From Marinobacter sp. (GTDB taxonomy: Bacteria > Pseudomonadota > Gammaproteobacteria > Pseudomonadales > Oleiphilaceae): a stretch of DNA of 64,000 nt. Of this stretch, positions 17,721 through 27,428 are shown one piece after another. Position 1 is the stretch's first letter. Every line of letters starts with the position of its first letter. The translations under genes and the position numbers were made by a program. Below the pieces are notes generated by a model that saw nothing but the letters and a program-made list of their open reading frames with translations, was not told the origin of the DNA and did not search any database. The DNA is taken from contig JAJUKC010000002.1 of NCBI GenBank assembly GCA_029264995.1, positions 1 to 64,000 on the forward strand. The letters are read 5' to 3'.

Positions 17721-17762
17721 TTTGCTGCTAAGCTAGCCGCACAAGCTATTGATACAGACTGG

Positions 17763-18494
17763 ATGATTATGACTGACATCGATTCTCTCCGGGCAGAACT
17801 GGACGGCCAAAGCCCCAGGGCGATTCTGAAAGCCGCCCTCTCCCACTATGGCAACATTGCCATTTCCTTCAGTGGCGCCGAGGATGTCGTACTGATCGAA
17901 ATGGCTCACAAACTGACCGACAACCTCCGGGTGTTTACCCTGGATACCGGACGACTGCACCCGGAAACCTACGAGTTTGTAGACCGGGTGCGCAAACACT
18001 ACGGCATCGATATTGAAGTTCTGTTCCCGGATGCCAAAGAAGTGCAGGACATGGTCAACCGCAAAGGCCTGTTCAGTTTTTACGAAGATGGCCATTCTGA
18101 GTGCTGCGGTATCCGCAAGGTTAACCCGTTGCGCCGGAAGCTCGCCACGCTTGATGCCTGGGTCACGGGCCAGCGTCGGGACCAGAGCCCAGGTACCCGG
18201 AATGAGGTGCCGGTGGTCCAGCTGGATACCGCCTTCTCAACCAATGAAAAGCCACTGATAAAATTTAACCCGCTGGCAAACTGGAGCTCCAAAGAAGTCT
18301 GGGATTACATCCGCATGTCTGAGGCGCCCTATAACCGGTTGCACGAGCAGGGCTTTGTCAGTATTGGATGCCAGCCCTGCACCCGCCCAGTGCTTCCTGG
18401 CCAGCATGAGCGCGAAGGACGCTGGTGGTGGGAAGAAGCCACCCACAAGGAATGCGGTCTGCATGCCGGCAACCTGATTGGCAAGTCTGGCTGA
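17763..18494 (+). CDS. cysH: adenylylsulfate (APS) reductase, assimilatory
   Basis: A 243-residue PAPS reductase-family enzyme that reduces activated sulfate to sulfite. The PP-loop-like segment is [17 protein letters not shown] and [14 protein letters not shown] is a substrate-binding region. Two cysteine pairs, ECCGIRK and GCQPCTRP, ligate a [4Fe-4S] cluster, which marks the APS-using type common in pseudomonads rather than the cluster-free PAPS enzyme of E. coli. The catalytic Cys is in HKECGLH near the C terminus. A second ATG at 17769 is an equally possible start. Convergent with cysB, sharing a bidirectional terminator. Confidence 0.96.
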   Translation: MIMTDIDSLRAELDGQSPRAILKAALSHYGNIAISFSGAEDVVLIEMAHKLTDNLRVFTLDTGRLHPETYEFVDRVRKHYGIDIEVLFPDAKEVQDMVNRKGLFSFYEDGHSECCGIRKVNPLRRKLATLDAWVTGQRRDQSPGTRNEVPVVQLDTAFSTNEKPLIKFNPLANWSSKEVWDYIRMSEAPYNRLHEQGFVSIGCQPCTRPVLPGQHEREGRWWWEEATHKECGLHAGNLIGKSG

Positions 18495-18517
18495 ACTGCC
18501 CGAAGCTGTGCCCATAA

Positions 18518-18553
18518 AAAAGCCCGCGTCGCCTTAACGGCCCGCGGGCTTTT
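18518..18553. terminator. Bidirectional terminator between cysH and cysB
   Basis: AAAAGCCCGCG and CGCGGGCTTTT form an 11-base stem around a 14-base loop. Runs of A on the left and T on the right let it terminate transcripts from both sides. Confidence 0.88.
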
Positions 18554-18567
18554 CATTGGCCCCAACC

Positions 18568-19587
<1,020 letters not shown>

Positions 19588-19660
19588 TCAGGCTCAACTC
19601 GTGAACGCTGGTGGATTCATAACCGGATAATACGCATAAAGGATCAATTTTTCATTCTTT

Positions 19661-19771
19661 TTTGGTATACAAGGCAATCTGTATTCAGTGTAGACCAAAT
19701 CTCTGGTTTCGCTGGCCCGACAAGACCTTGCGTCAACACGGCCCTTGACTTGTGTGTGACAAAGCACACAA
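19661..19771. promoter_or_regulatory. Two inverted repeats upstream of the MalT-like regulator
   Basis: The first pair is TTTGGTATACA (19661-19671) and TGTAGACCAAA (19689-19699), 11-base arms with one mismatch, centred 28 bases apart. The second is TTGTGTG (19750-19756) and CACACAA (19765-19771), perfect 7-base arms, ending 34 bases before the likely start codon. Either may be an operator for the large LuxR-type regulator (possibly autoregulatory) or for cysB on the other strand. Neither matches a regulator I can name with confidence. Confidence 0.45.
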
Positions 19772-19805
19772 TCGCTAATCAAACGTGCCCAGCCCCCGGG
19801 AAGCC

Positions 19806-22553
19806 ATGCTGCTGACAACCAAATTCCTCCGGCCAACACCCGATTCCAGAGCCGTTCAACGTCAACGGCTGGACGCCCTGCTGCAACCGGAATCCGGCAA
19901 ACGACTGAATCTGGTTATTGCACCGGCGGGTTACGGCAAGACTACCCTGGTCAGCCAGTGGTGCGCCGGCAACAGCATGCCCACCGCCTGGCTCTCACTG
20001 GACGAGCAGGACGACAAGCCAAGGCAGTTCTGGCAGTACGTGATTGGCGCCTTCGAGCATGCCGGCCTGATCGGGCTGGAGGACTGCAAGAAACTGCTGG
20101 CCAGGCAGGACGACGAACTCACACCCGCCATTACCGGCCTTTTGAATGTTCTCGCGGCAGATGGCAATGCCTGGTCACTGGTGGTTGATGACTACCACGT
20201 TATCAGTAACGACACCCTCCACCGCCAGCTCGCGTGGTTTCTGGATTATTTGCCACCCGGTATTCTAGTAACCCTCGCGTCCCGCACAGAGCCGCCACTG
20301 CCATTGGCCCGATGGCGCGTTCGCCGCCAGGTTCAGGACATCCATCCCGGCCTGCTGGCGTTTTCCGAAGAGGAATGTCAGGAATTCTTCCGCAGCACCA
20401 TGGCCATGGAGCTGTCCGAGGACGACATTCGGTCGATATGCCGTAAAACCGAAGGCTGGGTCGCCGCCATGCAGCTTTCAGCGTTGGCGGGCAAGAAAGA
20501 AGCCGTCGTGCCAGGCCAGGCCATGGGCTCACCGGATAGCCGTCTGATTTCCGATTATGTCCTGACCGAAGTGCTTGAGCAGCTTCCCGAAGAACTGACA
20601 GACTTCCTGCTGGAAACGGCCTGTTGTCCGCGCTTGTGCGCCCCTTTGTGCAATGCCGTCAGGCAACGCCAGGACAGTCAGGAAAAGCTGTCCAGCCTTC
20701 TGTCCCAGAATCTCTTTCTGATCCCGCTGGACAACAGCAACGAGTGGTTCCGTTACCATGACCTGTTTCGGGAAGCCCTGTTACAGCGAATCCAGAGTGC
20801 CGACCCGTCCCGGGCCTCGGAACTTCAGTCCCGTGCCATTGACTGGCTACTGCGCCATGGCCATGTACAGGAAGGGATTGCCCAGATTGTCCGGCGCAAC
20901 GATACGGACCACCTGGCCGCGGTTCTGGCGGAACACGGCAACAATCTGATTCATGGCGGCTATCACCTTCCGGTACTGGAATGGCTGGAAGCGATCCCTG
21001 CTCACAAGATTCAGGACAGCCCACAACTGCAGATGCTCAGGATCTGGGGGCTGTTTTTCGCAAACCGGGTGGAAAGCCTGGACCCGCTTCTGCTGGAAGT
21101 TGAGGATCTGCTGGACCGCCGCGTTGCCGATTCCCACCCGGATGCTGAAGGCGCACTGGCGTTGCACAGCGAGATTTCACTGGTCAGGTCCTATCTGGCA
21201 CGCACCCGCAACGACGAGAAAAACGCTTCGGATCTGACCCGGCAGGTGCTGAAGGACATTGACCAGATCAGCATTCCCCTGAAGTCAGTTACCTATTACG
21301 GCCTGGGCCTGGATTATTTTGGCAAGGGCGAACTGAATGACGCCGAGGAAGCTCTGGAATCAGCCGTTCATTATGGCCAGGTAGAGCGGAAAGCCAGTAC
21401 CGTTCTGTCGTCCGGCGGCCTGCTCGCCTGGATTCAATACCACCGCGGTGATACCGATCTTGCTCTTGAGACCACCGGCCGAGTGCGGCAGTGGGTGGAC
21501 GAACATTATTCGGACCCCAGCCAGCCGCGACTGATTTCCTGCTGGCAGAACAGTGCGCTGACGGAAATCTATCGCGAGCGAAACCAGATCAGCACGGCCG
21601 AGGGGTACCTGGCCCCCTTGCTCGATCACGTAAAAAAGGGCACTGAACCGGGCCAGCATGTGGTGATTCAGTATATATGCGGGCACCTGGCCTTTACCCG
21701 GGGTGACCTGGAAACCGCAGTTGAGGCATTGGAAGATGCCGTGACGACCGGCCGGCGCCGGAGGGAACACATCGTCTTCGAGCCCCCGGCCGCGTCCGCC
21801 TTGCTGGCACGCTGCTACCTGGCCTTTGGCCACGCCGACAAGGCCCGCGCCTGTTTGCAACCCGCTCTGGACCAACCAGCGACAAATCCGCTTAACCGGG
21901 AGCAGAACCAGATTGCCCTGGCCCGGGTGCAGAATGCACTGGGCGAATATCAGCAAGCCCAGGACACCCTGTCCGCTCTGATACCAACGGCGGAACGCAA
22001 CGCCCACAACCGGCATTTGGTGGAGATTCTTCTGGTGTACGCCGAGGCGCTCGCTCACGAGGGCCGTGCCGACGAGTCTGATGCCATGCTGGAGAAGGCA
22101 TTGGACCGGGCCGAAAACGCGGGCTTTCTGCGCCTGTTCGCGGAAGAGAGCACTGCCCTGCGGGACATGCTTCTGGATTTTCCCAGACTACGCACCCCGG
22201 GCCGGTGGAACCGAGAGCTGCTCGCAATGCTCAGGGATCTTGCCGCCGGGCAACCTGACGAACCGTCTTCCAATGGTGCCCAGGAAACCAGTCGTACCAA
22301 CGAGACTGCCCGTCCTGGGGCCGAGGCTGCAAATGTTCTGGCAGAACCGTTGAGCCAGCGTGAGCAGGAAGTGCTTGTGCTGATCCATCAGGGACTGGCC
22401 AACAAAGAAATCGCTGAACGCATGTCCGTTGCCCCGGCCACCGTGAAGGCGCACATCAGGAATCTGTACGGCAAGCTCGGAGTAAGCCGGCGCACCGAGG
22501 CGCTGGCGAAAGCACGGGAGGTGGGTTTGCTGGAGGATGTCGCCAAAACGTGA
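19806..22553 (+). CDS. MalT-like LuxR-family transcriptional regulator (LAL/STAND type)
   Basis: A 915-residue ATP-dependent regulator. The N-terminal STAND NTPase has Walker A APAGYGKTTLVSQW and the typical WLSLDEQDDKPRQFW segment, with VVDDYHVI as Walker B. A long TPR-like middle (about residues 400-800) follows. The C-terminal LuxR HTH is SQREQEVLVLIHQGLANKEI then VAPATVKAHIRNLYGKL. I chose the ATG at 19806 (MLLTTKFLRP), where MalT-family proteins usually begin, over a GTG at 19785. The inducer is unknown. It stands alone, with operator-like repeats upstream and a structured terminated tail downstream. Confidence 0.92.
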   Translation: MLLTTKFLRPTPDSRAVQRQRLDALLQPESGKRLNLVIAPAGYGKTTLVSQWCAGNSMPTAWLSLDEQDDKPRQFWQYVIGAFEHAGLIGLEDCKKLLARQDDELTPAITGLLNVLAADGNAWSLVVDDYHVISNDTLHRQLAWFLDYLPPGILVTLASRTEPPLPLARWRVRRQVQDIHPGLLAFSEEECQEFFRSTMAMELSEDDIRSICRKTEGWVAAMQLSALAGKKEAVVPGQAMGSPDSRLISDYVLTEVLEQLPEELTDFLLETACCPRLCAPLCNAVRQRQDSQEKLSSLLSQNLFLIPLDNSNEWFRYHDLFREALLQRIQSADPSRASELQSRAIDWLLRHGHVQEGIAQIVRRNDTDHLAAVLAEHGNNLIHGGYHLPVLEWLEAIPAHKIQDSPQLQMLRIWGLFFANRVESLDPLLLEVEDLLDRRVADSHPDAEGALALHSEISLVRSYLARTRNDEKNASDLTRQVLKDIDQISIPLKSVTYYGLGLDYFGKGELNDAEEALESAVHYGQVERKASTVLSSGGLLAWIQYHRGDTDLALETTGRVRQWVDEHYSDPSQPRLISCWQNSALTEIYRERNQISTAEGYLAPLLDHVKKGTEPGQHVVIQYICGHLAFTRGDLETAVEALEDAVTTGRRRREHIVFEPPAASALLARCYLAFGHADKARACLQPALDQPATNPLNREQNQIALARVQNALGEYQQAQDTLSALIPTAERNAHNRHLVEILLVYAEALAHEGRADESDAMLEKALDRAENAGFLRLFAEESTALRDMLLDFPRLRTPGRWNRELLAMLRDLAAGQPDEPSSNGAQETSRTNETARPGAEAANVLAEPLSQREQEVLVLIHQGLANKEIAERMSVAPATVKAHIRNLYGKLGVSRRTEALAKAREVGLLEDVAKT

Positions 22554-22645
22554 CACACCGCACACTTGACCTCAATTAAGCCTGGTCACTACGCCCTTTG
22601 GACGATCCGCTTACGCCCCCTTAAGCCCTATCATTTAACCATGGT

Positions 22646-22774
22646 GAGGTTAACGCCTTACCTCGAAATCTGAAATTCAGGCCTTCAGACTTCTTGTTCC
22701 GCGTTGTTTCGACGCCCGGGTTCGTTAAGAACCCCTTCCATGAGAGCCACCCCTTGCGGGCTGGCTCTTTTTTT
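22646..22774 (+). other. Structured 3' region or small RNA ending in a terminator
   Basis: Between the regulator stop codon and dinG lie successive hairpins: GAGGT/ACCTC (22646-22664), TCTGAA/TTCAGA (about 22669-22689), GGGTTC/GAACCC (22718-22734), then the terminator at 22743. No open frame of note is present. The 190-base distance from the stop codon to the terminator stem is long for a plain 3' end, so a 3'-derived or independent small RNA is possible. I found no convincing promoter immediately upstream. Confidence 0.35.
22743..22774 (+). terminator. Rho-independent terminator downstream of the MalT-like gene
   Basis: AGAGCCA and TGGCTCT pair around CCCCTTGCGGGC, which can extend the stem internally, followed by a run of six further T. 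Confidence 0.85.
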
Positions 22775-22800
22775 ATGGGTCGATTAAAAGGTCTGGGACA

Positions 22801-24978
22801 CTAGTGTTCAATGATGCGGCGAAACGGCGGGAGTGCATCCAACAGCAACTGGCCGTAGCGCCGGGCCACAATCCTGCGGTCCAGAATGGTCACCCGTCCC
22901 GTGTCCTGTTCCGTTCGCAGCAGGCGGCCAACGGCCTGCACCAGCTTGACCGAAGCATCCGGCACCGTGATTTCCATGAAGGGATTGCCCCCGCGCTGGG
23001 TCACCCACTCTGCCAGGCTGGCTTCAATAGGGTCATCCGGTACCGAAAAGGGCAATCGGGTGATGACCACGTGGTGCAGATAGCGCCCCGGCAGATCAAT
23101 ACCCTCCGCGAAACTGGCCACACCAAACAGTACACTGGGCTTACCTTCGTCAACCCGGCTGCAATGTACCCTGAGCACCTCATTCTTGGCCATATCGTCC
23201 TGGGTCAGGATCAGTTCCGGGTACTCAGGCGCCAGGGCATCACGAACCTGCTGCATCTGTCGGCGCGACGTAAACAGCACCAGCGTCGCCTTTTCGCCGG
23301 CCCAGAGCTCCGGTAAACGCTTCACCAGGGCATCGGCGAAGCCATCGTCGGTAGGCATCGCGACCATGGCCGGAACTTCCACCGTCGCCATTTCGGCATA
23401 CCGGAACGAACTGGGTACCACCAGATAGCGGCTGGCTTCAGGCAATCCGGCCCGCGAACGCAGGCGATCAAAGCGTCCGAGCGCCGTCAGAGTGGCACTG
23501 GTCAGCACCGCCCCATAAGCCCTCGACCACAATCTCGAATACAGCAGGTTATCGGCCAGTACCGGTGAGCTGAACAGAGTGATGTCCTCAGCATGGTCCC
23601 AGCGCTGGCGCACCGCCCATCGTGCCGCAGGCGGGCCTTTACGAGCGGGGGCTTCGACCACAGGCTCCTGTTCATCGCTGACGGTGGCGACGCCTTCGCT
23701 CCAGGCGATCCATAACCGCAACTGATCCTCGGCCCTGGCGTGAAAGGAACCTACTACCGGATACCAGGAATCGGCTGTATCCCGGTCCAGCTCCGGATCC
23801 TTGCGTTCATCGAATGCACTCTGCAACTCATCTACCAGAGTCCCGAGGTGTCGACACAGCCCTGCCGTGGCGATTCGTGTTTCCCCAGCCAACTCGGCCA
23901 GCCTCTCGGGCAAGGCACCATCCGGATACCGCCACTGGGCACTGCGGCGCTCTTCGTTAAATTCCCAGCCGGTATTCTGCTCAACCTCTTCGTACACGCG
24001 AGTGAGAGCCAGGTCCAGGTCCCGGCCCGCGGCACTGATCTTTTCAACCGCTTTGGCGGCCTGGGAGCCCGCTGGAAGCCAGGGCTGCATCTTGACCAGC
24101 GCCTGGGAAAGCTGTTTCAGCCATTGCCGGGTGGAGTTCAGCGGCACTGACGCGGCGAAATGGTTCAGGGCCTTGTCTGGCAGGTGATGGGCTTCATCGA
24201 AGATGAACAGCGCGTTCTCCGGCTCCGGGAGAATGGCGCCACCGCCCAGGGCCAGATCCGCCAGCACCAGGTCATGATTGGCCACCACCACATCGGCATC
24301 GTCCAGATCCTTGCGGGCATCAAAGAACGCACAACTGTCAAAGTAGGCGCAATGCCGGTTGGTGCACTGGCGATGATCAGTCGTCACCTGACGCCAGGTT
24401 TCATCGGGAATCTGTTCCGGCCAGTGGTCCCGGTCGCCGTCCCACTCCCGGGAGCCATAACTGGCAAGCATGTTTTCAAAGGTGGCCCGGCTACGGGCTT
24501 CGTCGTCTACCGGCTGATCCAGCAGAAACAGGGGCATGGTATCGCTGTCGCCGTGGCCTTCATCGTGCAGCCGCGCTTCCAGTCTGGACATACACAGATA
24601 ACGCCCACGGCCCTTGGCCAGGGTCCAGCTGAAATCCAGCTTGCTGTGTTTACGCAGGTCCGGAAGGTCTTTCAGAACGATCTGATCCTGAAGCGCCACC
24701 GTGGCGGTGGAGATCACCAGAGTCTTGCCAAGGGCTTTGGCCACCGGAATGGCGGCGATGAGGTAAGCCAGCGTTTTACCGGTACCGGTACCAGCCTCCA
24801 CCACGCAGGTGGCCGGCGGGGAAGTGCGCTGGCCATCGTTATCGGTGATCTCACCCATGTAACGGGCAATTTCCGCAATCATCAGCCGCTGGCCATAACG
24901 GGCACGGATATCCTTGCCCGCCAACACATCCCGATAGGCTTTCTGAATCTGCTGTTTAACGTCCTCGGTCAGCGCCAT
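22801..24978 (-). CDS. dinG: ATP-dependent DNA helicase DinG
   Basis: A 725-residue XPD-like superfamily 2 helicase with 5'-3' polarity, involved in R-loop and replication-conflict resolution. Walker A is EAGTGTGKTLAYL and the DEAH box is LFIFDEAHHLPDKAL. Fe-S cluster cysteines are in RGRYLCMSRLEARL and RQCTNRHCAYFDSCAFF. C-terminal helicase motifs include FGVASFAEGIDLPG and VQAVGRLLRTEQDTGRV. The ATG shares a base with the stop of gspB (TAATG), so it is co-translated at the end of the mlaA-patatin-gspA-gspB run, an unusual neighbour set. Confidence 0.95.
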   Translation of the reverse strand: MALTEDVKQQIQKAYRDVLAGKDIRARYGQRLMIAEIARYMGEITDNDGQRTSPPATCVVEAGTGTGKTLAYLIAAIPVAKALGKTLVISTATVALQDQIVLKDLPDLRKHSKLDFSWTLAKGRGRYLCMSRLEARLHDEGHGDSDTMPLFLLDQPVDDEARSRATFENMLASYGSREWDGDRDHWPEQIPDETWRQVTTDHRQCTNRHCAYFDSCAFFDARKDLDDADVVVANHDLVLADLALGGGAILPEPENALFIFDEAHHLPDKALNHFAASVPLNSTRQWLKQLSQALVKMQPWLPAGSQAAKAVEKISAAGRDLDLALTRVYEEVEQNTGWEFNEERRSAQWRYPDGALPERLAELAGETRIATAGLCRHLGTLVDELQSAFDERKDPELDRDTADSWYPVVGSFHARAEDQLRLWIAWSEGVATVSDEQEPVVEAPARKGPPAARWAVRQRWDHAEDITLFSSPVLADNLLYSRLWSRAYGAVLTSATLTALGRFDRLRSRAGLPEASRYLVVPSSFRYAEMATVEVPAMVAMPTDDGFADALVKRLPELWAGEKATLVLFTSRRQMQQVRDALAPEYPELILTQDDMAKNEVLRVHCSRVDEGKPSVLFGVASFAEGIDLPGRYLHHVVITRLPFSVPDDPIEASLAEWVTQRGGNPFMEITVPDASVKLVQAVGRLLRTEQDTGRVTILDRRIVARRYGQLLLDALPPFRRIIEH

Positions 24979-25730
24979 TATCTCGGGCTCACCCAGTCAC
25001 GCACGGTACCTACACGGAAAAACTGGCCGTTCTTGCTAAGCACCACGCCGTCTTCGGTAATACGTTCCACCAACAGCGGGCCAAAGCCATCCCCCGGTTT
25101 CAGGTAATGGCCATTGATCATCACCCGACTGGCGGACGGATCAGATGCAAAAATATGACTGTTAAAGGTCAAATCAGGGACACTCTTCTGAAAAGAAAGG
25201 GGCAGTTCCACAAGGTGAGGCACCCTGCCCTGCGGCACCCGTTCCGTCAAGGCTGAATGTGGCACCGGCTCGCTGTCAGACCGACGCGGAACAATCACCA
25301 CAGGTGCTTCCCAGGGCTGCTGCGTGACGTCGGACTCACCTGCTCTGACATCATCATCCGCCTCAGCGACCACAACGGTATCTGTTGCCTGAGACAGATC
25401 CTGCCCCCCGGATACCCGGACCGGATCGGCTATTTCAGTCTCTGCCACCGGCTCAGGCTGAGGAGCCGGCTCAACAGGTACCGGTTCGGACTGCTCTCGG
25501 TCTACAGCCGGAGCCTCCTGCACCGTCACTACCTTTGCGTTTCGCTCCGGCCAGAACAACCAGGCGAGCACGCCCGCGTTCACTAACAAAGCCATTGCCA
25601 CCCACACCACGGCCGATACCGGCTTGCGTTTGGGGCGGTAGACCATCTGCACCGGCTGCCCGAGATCCGGCGCTTTGCCCTGTCGGCGCTCAGCTTCAGA
25701 TTTTCGGAGCGCATCGAGAATATACGACAT
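24978..25730 (-). CDS. gspB: general secretion pathway protein B (T2SS assembly factor)
   Basis: A 250-residue inner-membrane protein of the GspB/ExeB family. The cytoplasmic N terminus MSYILDALRKSEAERRQGKA is diagnostic. It is followed by a transmembrane helix (VVWVAMALLVNAGVLAWLFW, about residues 41-60), a Pro/Glu-rich periplasmic linker and a C-terminal domain (ASRVMINGHYLKPGDGF). GspB with GspA helps insert the type II secretin through peptidoglycan. It starts 3 bases after gspA, as in Aeromonas exeAB. The main gsp cluster is not in the window. Confidence 0.92.
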   Translation of the reverse strand: MSYILDALRKSEAERRQGKAPDLGQPVQMVYRPKRKPVSAVVWVAMALLVNAGVLAWLFWPERNAKVVTVQEAPAVDREQSEPVPVEPAPQPEPVAETEIADPVRVSGGQDLSQATDTVVVAEADDDVRAGESDVTQQPWEAPVVIVPRRSDSEPVPHSALTERVPQGRVPHLVELPLSFQKSVPDLTFNSHIFASDPSASRVMINGHYLKPGDGFGPLLVERITEDGVVLSKNGQFFRVGTVRDWVSPR

Positions 25731-25733
25731 ACG

Positions 25734-27422
25734 CTACCCGCTCCTGGCCATCTCTGCTGACACCAGCCGTGGAATATTGTCGGCCAGATCGTTGTTCATC
25801 TGAATAATGGTCATGGCGCCGGCAATGCCATCCACGGTAAGCCCACGTTTTTCCTGGTACCAGCGCACCTGTTCCGTCATATCCATCCGCTTGACCCGGG
25901 CCGCCTCCTGCTCACCGCTGCTCAGGCGCTCCGCCAGCTCCATCATGCGGGCACCAATCCATAACTGCTGGCCAGAGTCATCGCCGTAGAAACCATCGCC
26001 GGTCATGAATTCAGGAATTCGCCAGAGCACCCGGAAATCACCGTACCAGTAGTCTTCAATCTCCCGGAATGGCACTTGCTGGCTGCCCACGGGCGTCGCA
26101 ATCATGGCCAACTCACCATCCAGTCGTTCCACAACCACCTGGCGGGTACGGCCATTTTCATCCCTTAACTGAAGGATGGCCGGCCGATTGATGAACTCCA
26201 GGCTTCTGCGACTGCCCTGGCGTTCCAGGCAGGCCAGCCCCACTGTTGCGGCGTAATCACAGGCGATCGGGTTAGCCGACCGTTCATAGCTCTTGCCCCA
26301 CAGACCAAACAAAGCGGTGAAGGCCTCAGACAACGACTGGGTGTGCTGGTTAAACACAAACCCTGGCAGTATTGGCTCCGGCGCCGCAATTGCTGGCTGG
26401 CCGGATTCTGAGGCCATTGGCGGCACCGGCTCTGCCACCCGTTCAATCACGCCTGCAACGGACGGTTCGGCCTTGGGCTCGGCCAGTGCCGGAGTGGATG
26501 AACCGGAAATCTCCAGCAGCCACACGGTACCGATAATGGCAATGATAAACGAGGTGACGACCAACCATACATGACTGCCCCGGCTTCCGAACGTCCGCCT
26601 GGACGGAGCCATCGCCAGACCGCCATTGACCTCTTTTGCCGCCTTGCGAATATGGGTGGCGGAGATCAGATGATCTCCCTCCGCATAGGCTCCGAGCAGT
26701 GCCCGGTCGCTGATCAGGTTGATAAGCCGGGGTACGCCCTGACTTTCGCGATACAACCTGCGGACCGCCCCGGGGGTAAAAATATCACCCCGCATACCGG
26801 CAACATTAAGCCGGTACTGCAGATAGGCAGGCAGTTCCTGCCGGTCTATTGCATCCAGGTGGTAGCGTGCCGTGACCCTTTGATTGAGTTGGCGAAGTTC
26901 CGGCAGAGCCAGGATGTCCTGCAATTCCGGCTGGCCAAGCAGGACAATCTGCAGCAGTTTCTTTTCCGAGGTTTCCAGGTTGGTCAGCAGGCGCAGCTGT
27001 TCGAGCACCTCAGCAGAGAGGTTCTGGGCCTCGTCAATAATCAACACCTTGTGCCGGCCAGCGGCGTGGGCTTTCAGCAAATCCTGATTGATGCTGTCGA
27101 CCAGGGTCTTGATGCTGGCATCAGGTTCGTGCGCTATTTCCAGTTCGTCACAAACGGAAGACAGCAACTCCCTGGCGGACAGGCGAGGATTCAGTACCAG
27201 CGCAATATCCACATGTGCCGGCGCATTTTCGATGAAACAGCGACAAACCGTGGTTTTACCCGTGCCCACCTCGCCAGTGATCACAATGAAACCGCCCTGC
27301 CCCTGCACACCGTACATCAGGTGCGCCAACGCTTCCTTGTGGCGATCGCTGAGGTAGAGATATCGGGGGTCCGGAGCGATTGAAAATGGCGGCTCACGAA
27401 AGCCGAAAAAATCGTAGTACAT
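25734..27422 (-). CDS. gspA: general secretion pathway protein A (ExeA-type ATPase)
   Basis: A 562-residue AAA ATPase with a single transmembrane helix and periplasmic region. The N terminus MYYDFFGFREPPFSIAPDPR is the hallmark of the ExeA family. Walker A is GEVGTGKTTVCR and Walker B VLIIDEAQNLS. The helix is near residues 285-305 (SHVWLVVTSFIIAIIGTVWL). The C-terminal region resembles the peptidoglycan-binding domain (EKRGLTVDGIAGAMTIIQM). With GspB it reorganises peptidoglycan for secretin assembly. It lies 6 bases downstream of the DUF3336 patatin gene. An XrtA-associated ATPase has a similar N terminus, but the gspB neighbour favours GspA. Confidence 0.92.
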   Translation of the reverse strand: MYYDFFGFREPPFSIAPDPRYLYLSDRHKEALAHLMYGVQGQGGFIVITGEVGTGKTTVCRCFIENAPAHVDIALVLNPRLSARELLSSVCDELEIAHEPDASIKTLVDSINQDLLKAHAAGRHKVLIIDEAQNLSAEVLEQLRLLTNLETSEKKLLQIVLLGQPELQDILALPELRQLNQRVTARYHLDAIDRQELPAYLQYRLNVAGMRGDIFTPGAVRRLYRESQGVPRLINLISDRALLGAYAEGDHLISATHIRKAAKEVNGGLAMAPSRRTFGSRGSHVWLVVTSFIIAIIGTVWLLEISGSSTPALAEPKAEPSVAGVIERVAEPVPPMASESGQPAIAAPEPILPGFVFNQHTQSLSEAFTALFGLWGKSYERSANPIACDYAATVGLACLERQGSRRSLEFINRPAILQLRDENGRTRQVVVERLDGELAMIATPVGSQQVPFREIEDYWYGDFRVLWRIPEFMTGDGFYGDDSGQQLWIGARMMELAERLSSGEQEAARVKRMDMTEQVRWYQEKRGLTVDGIAGAMTIIQMNNDLADNIPRLVSAEMARSG

Positions 27423-27428
27423 GGTTCC

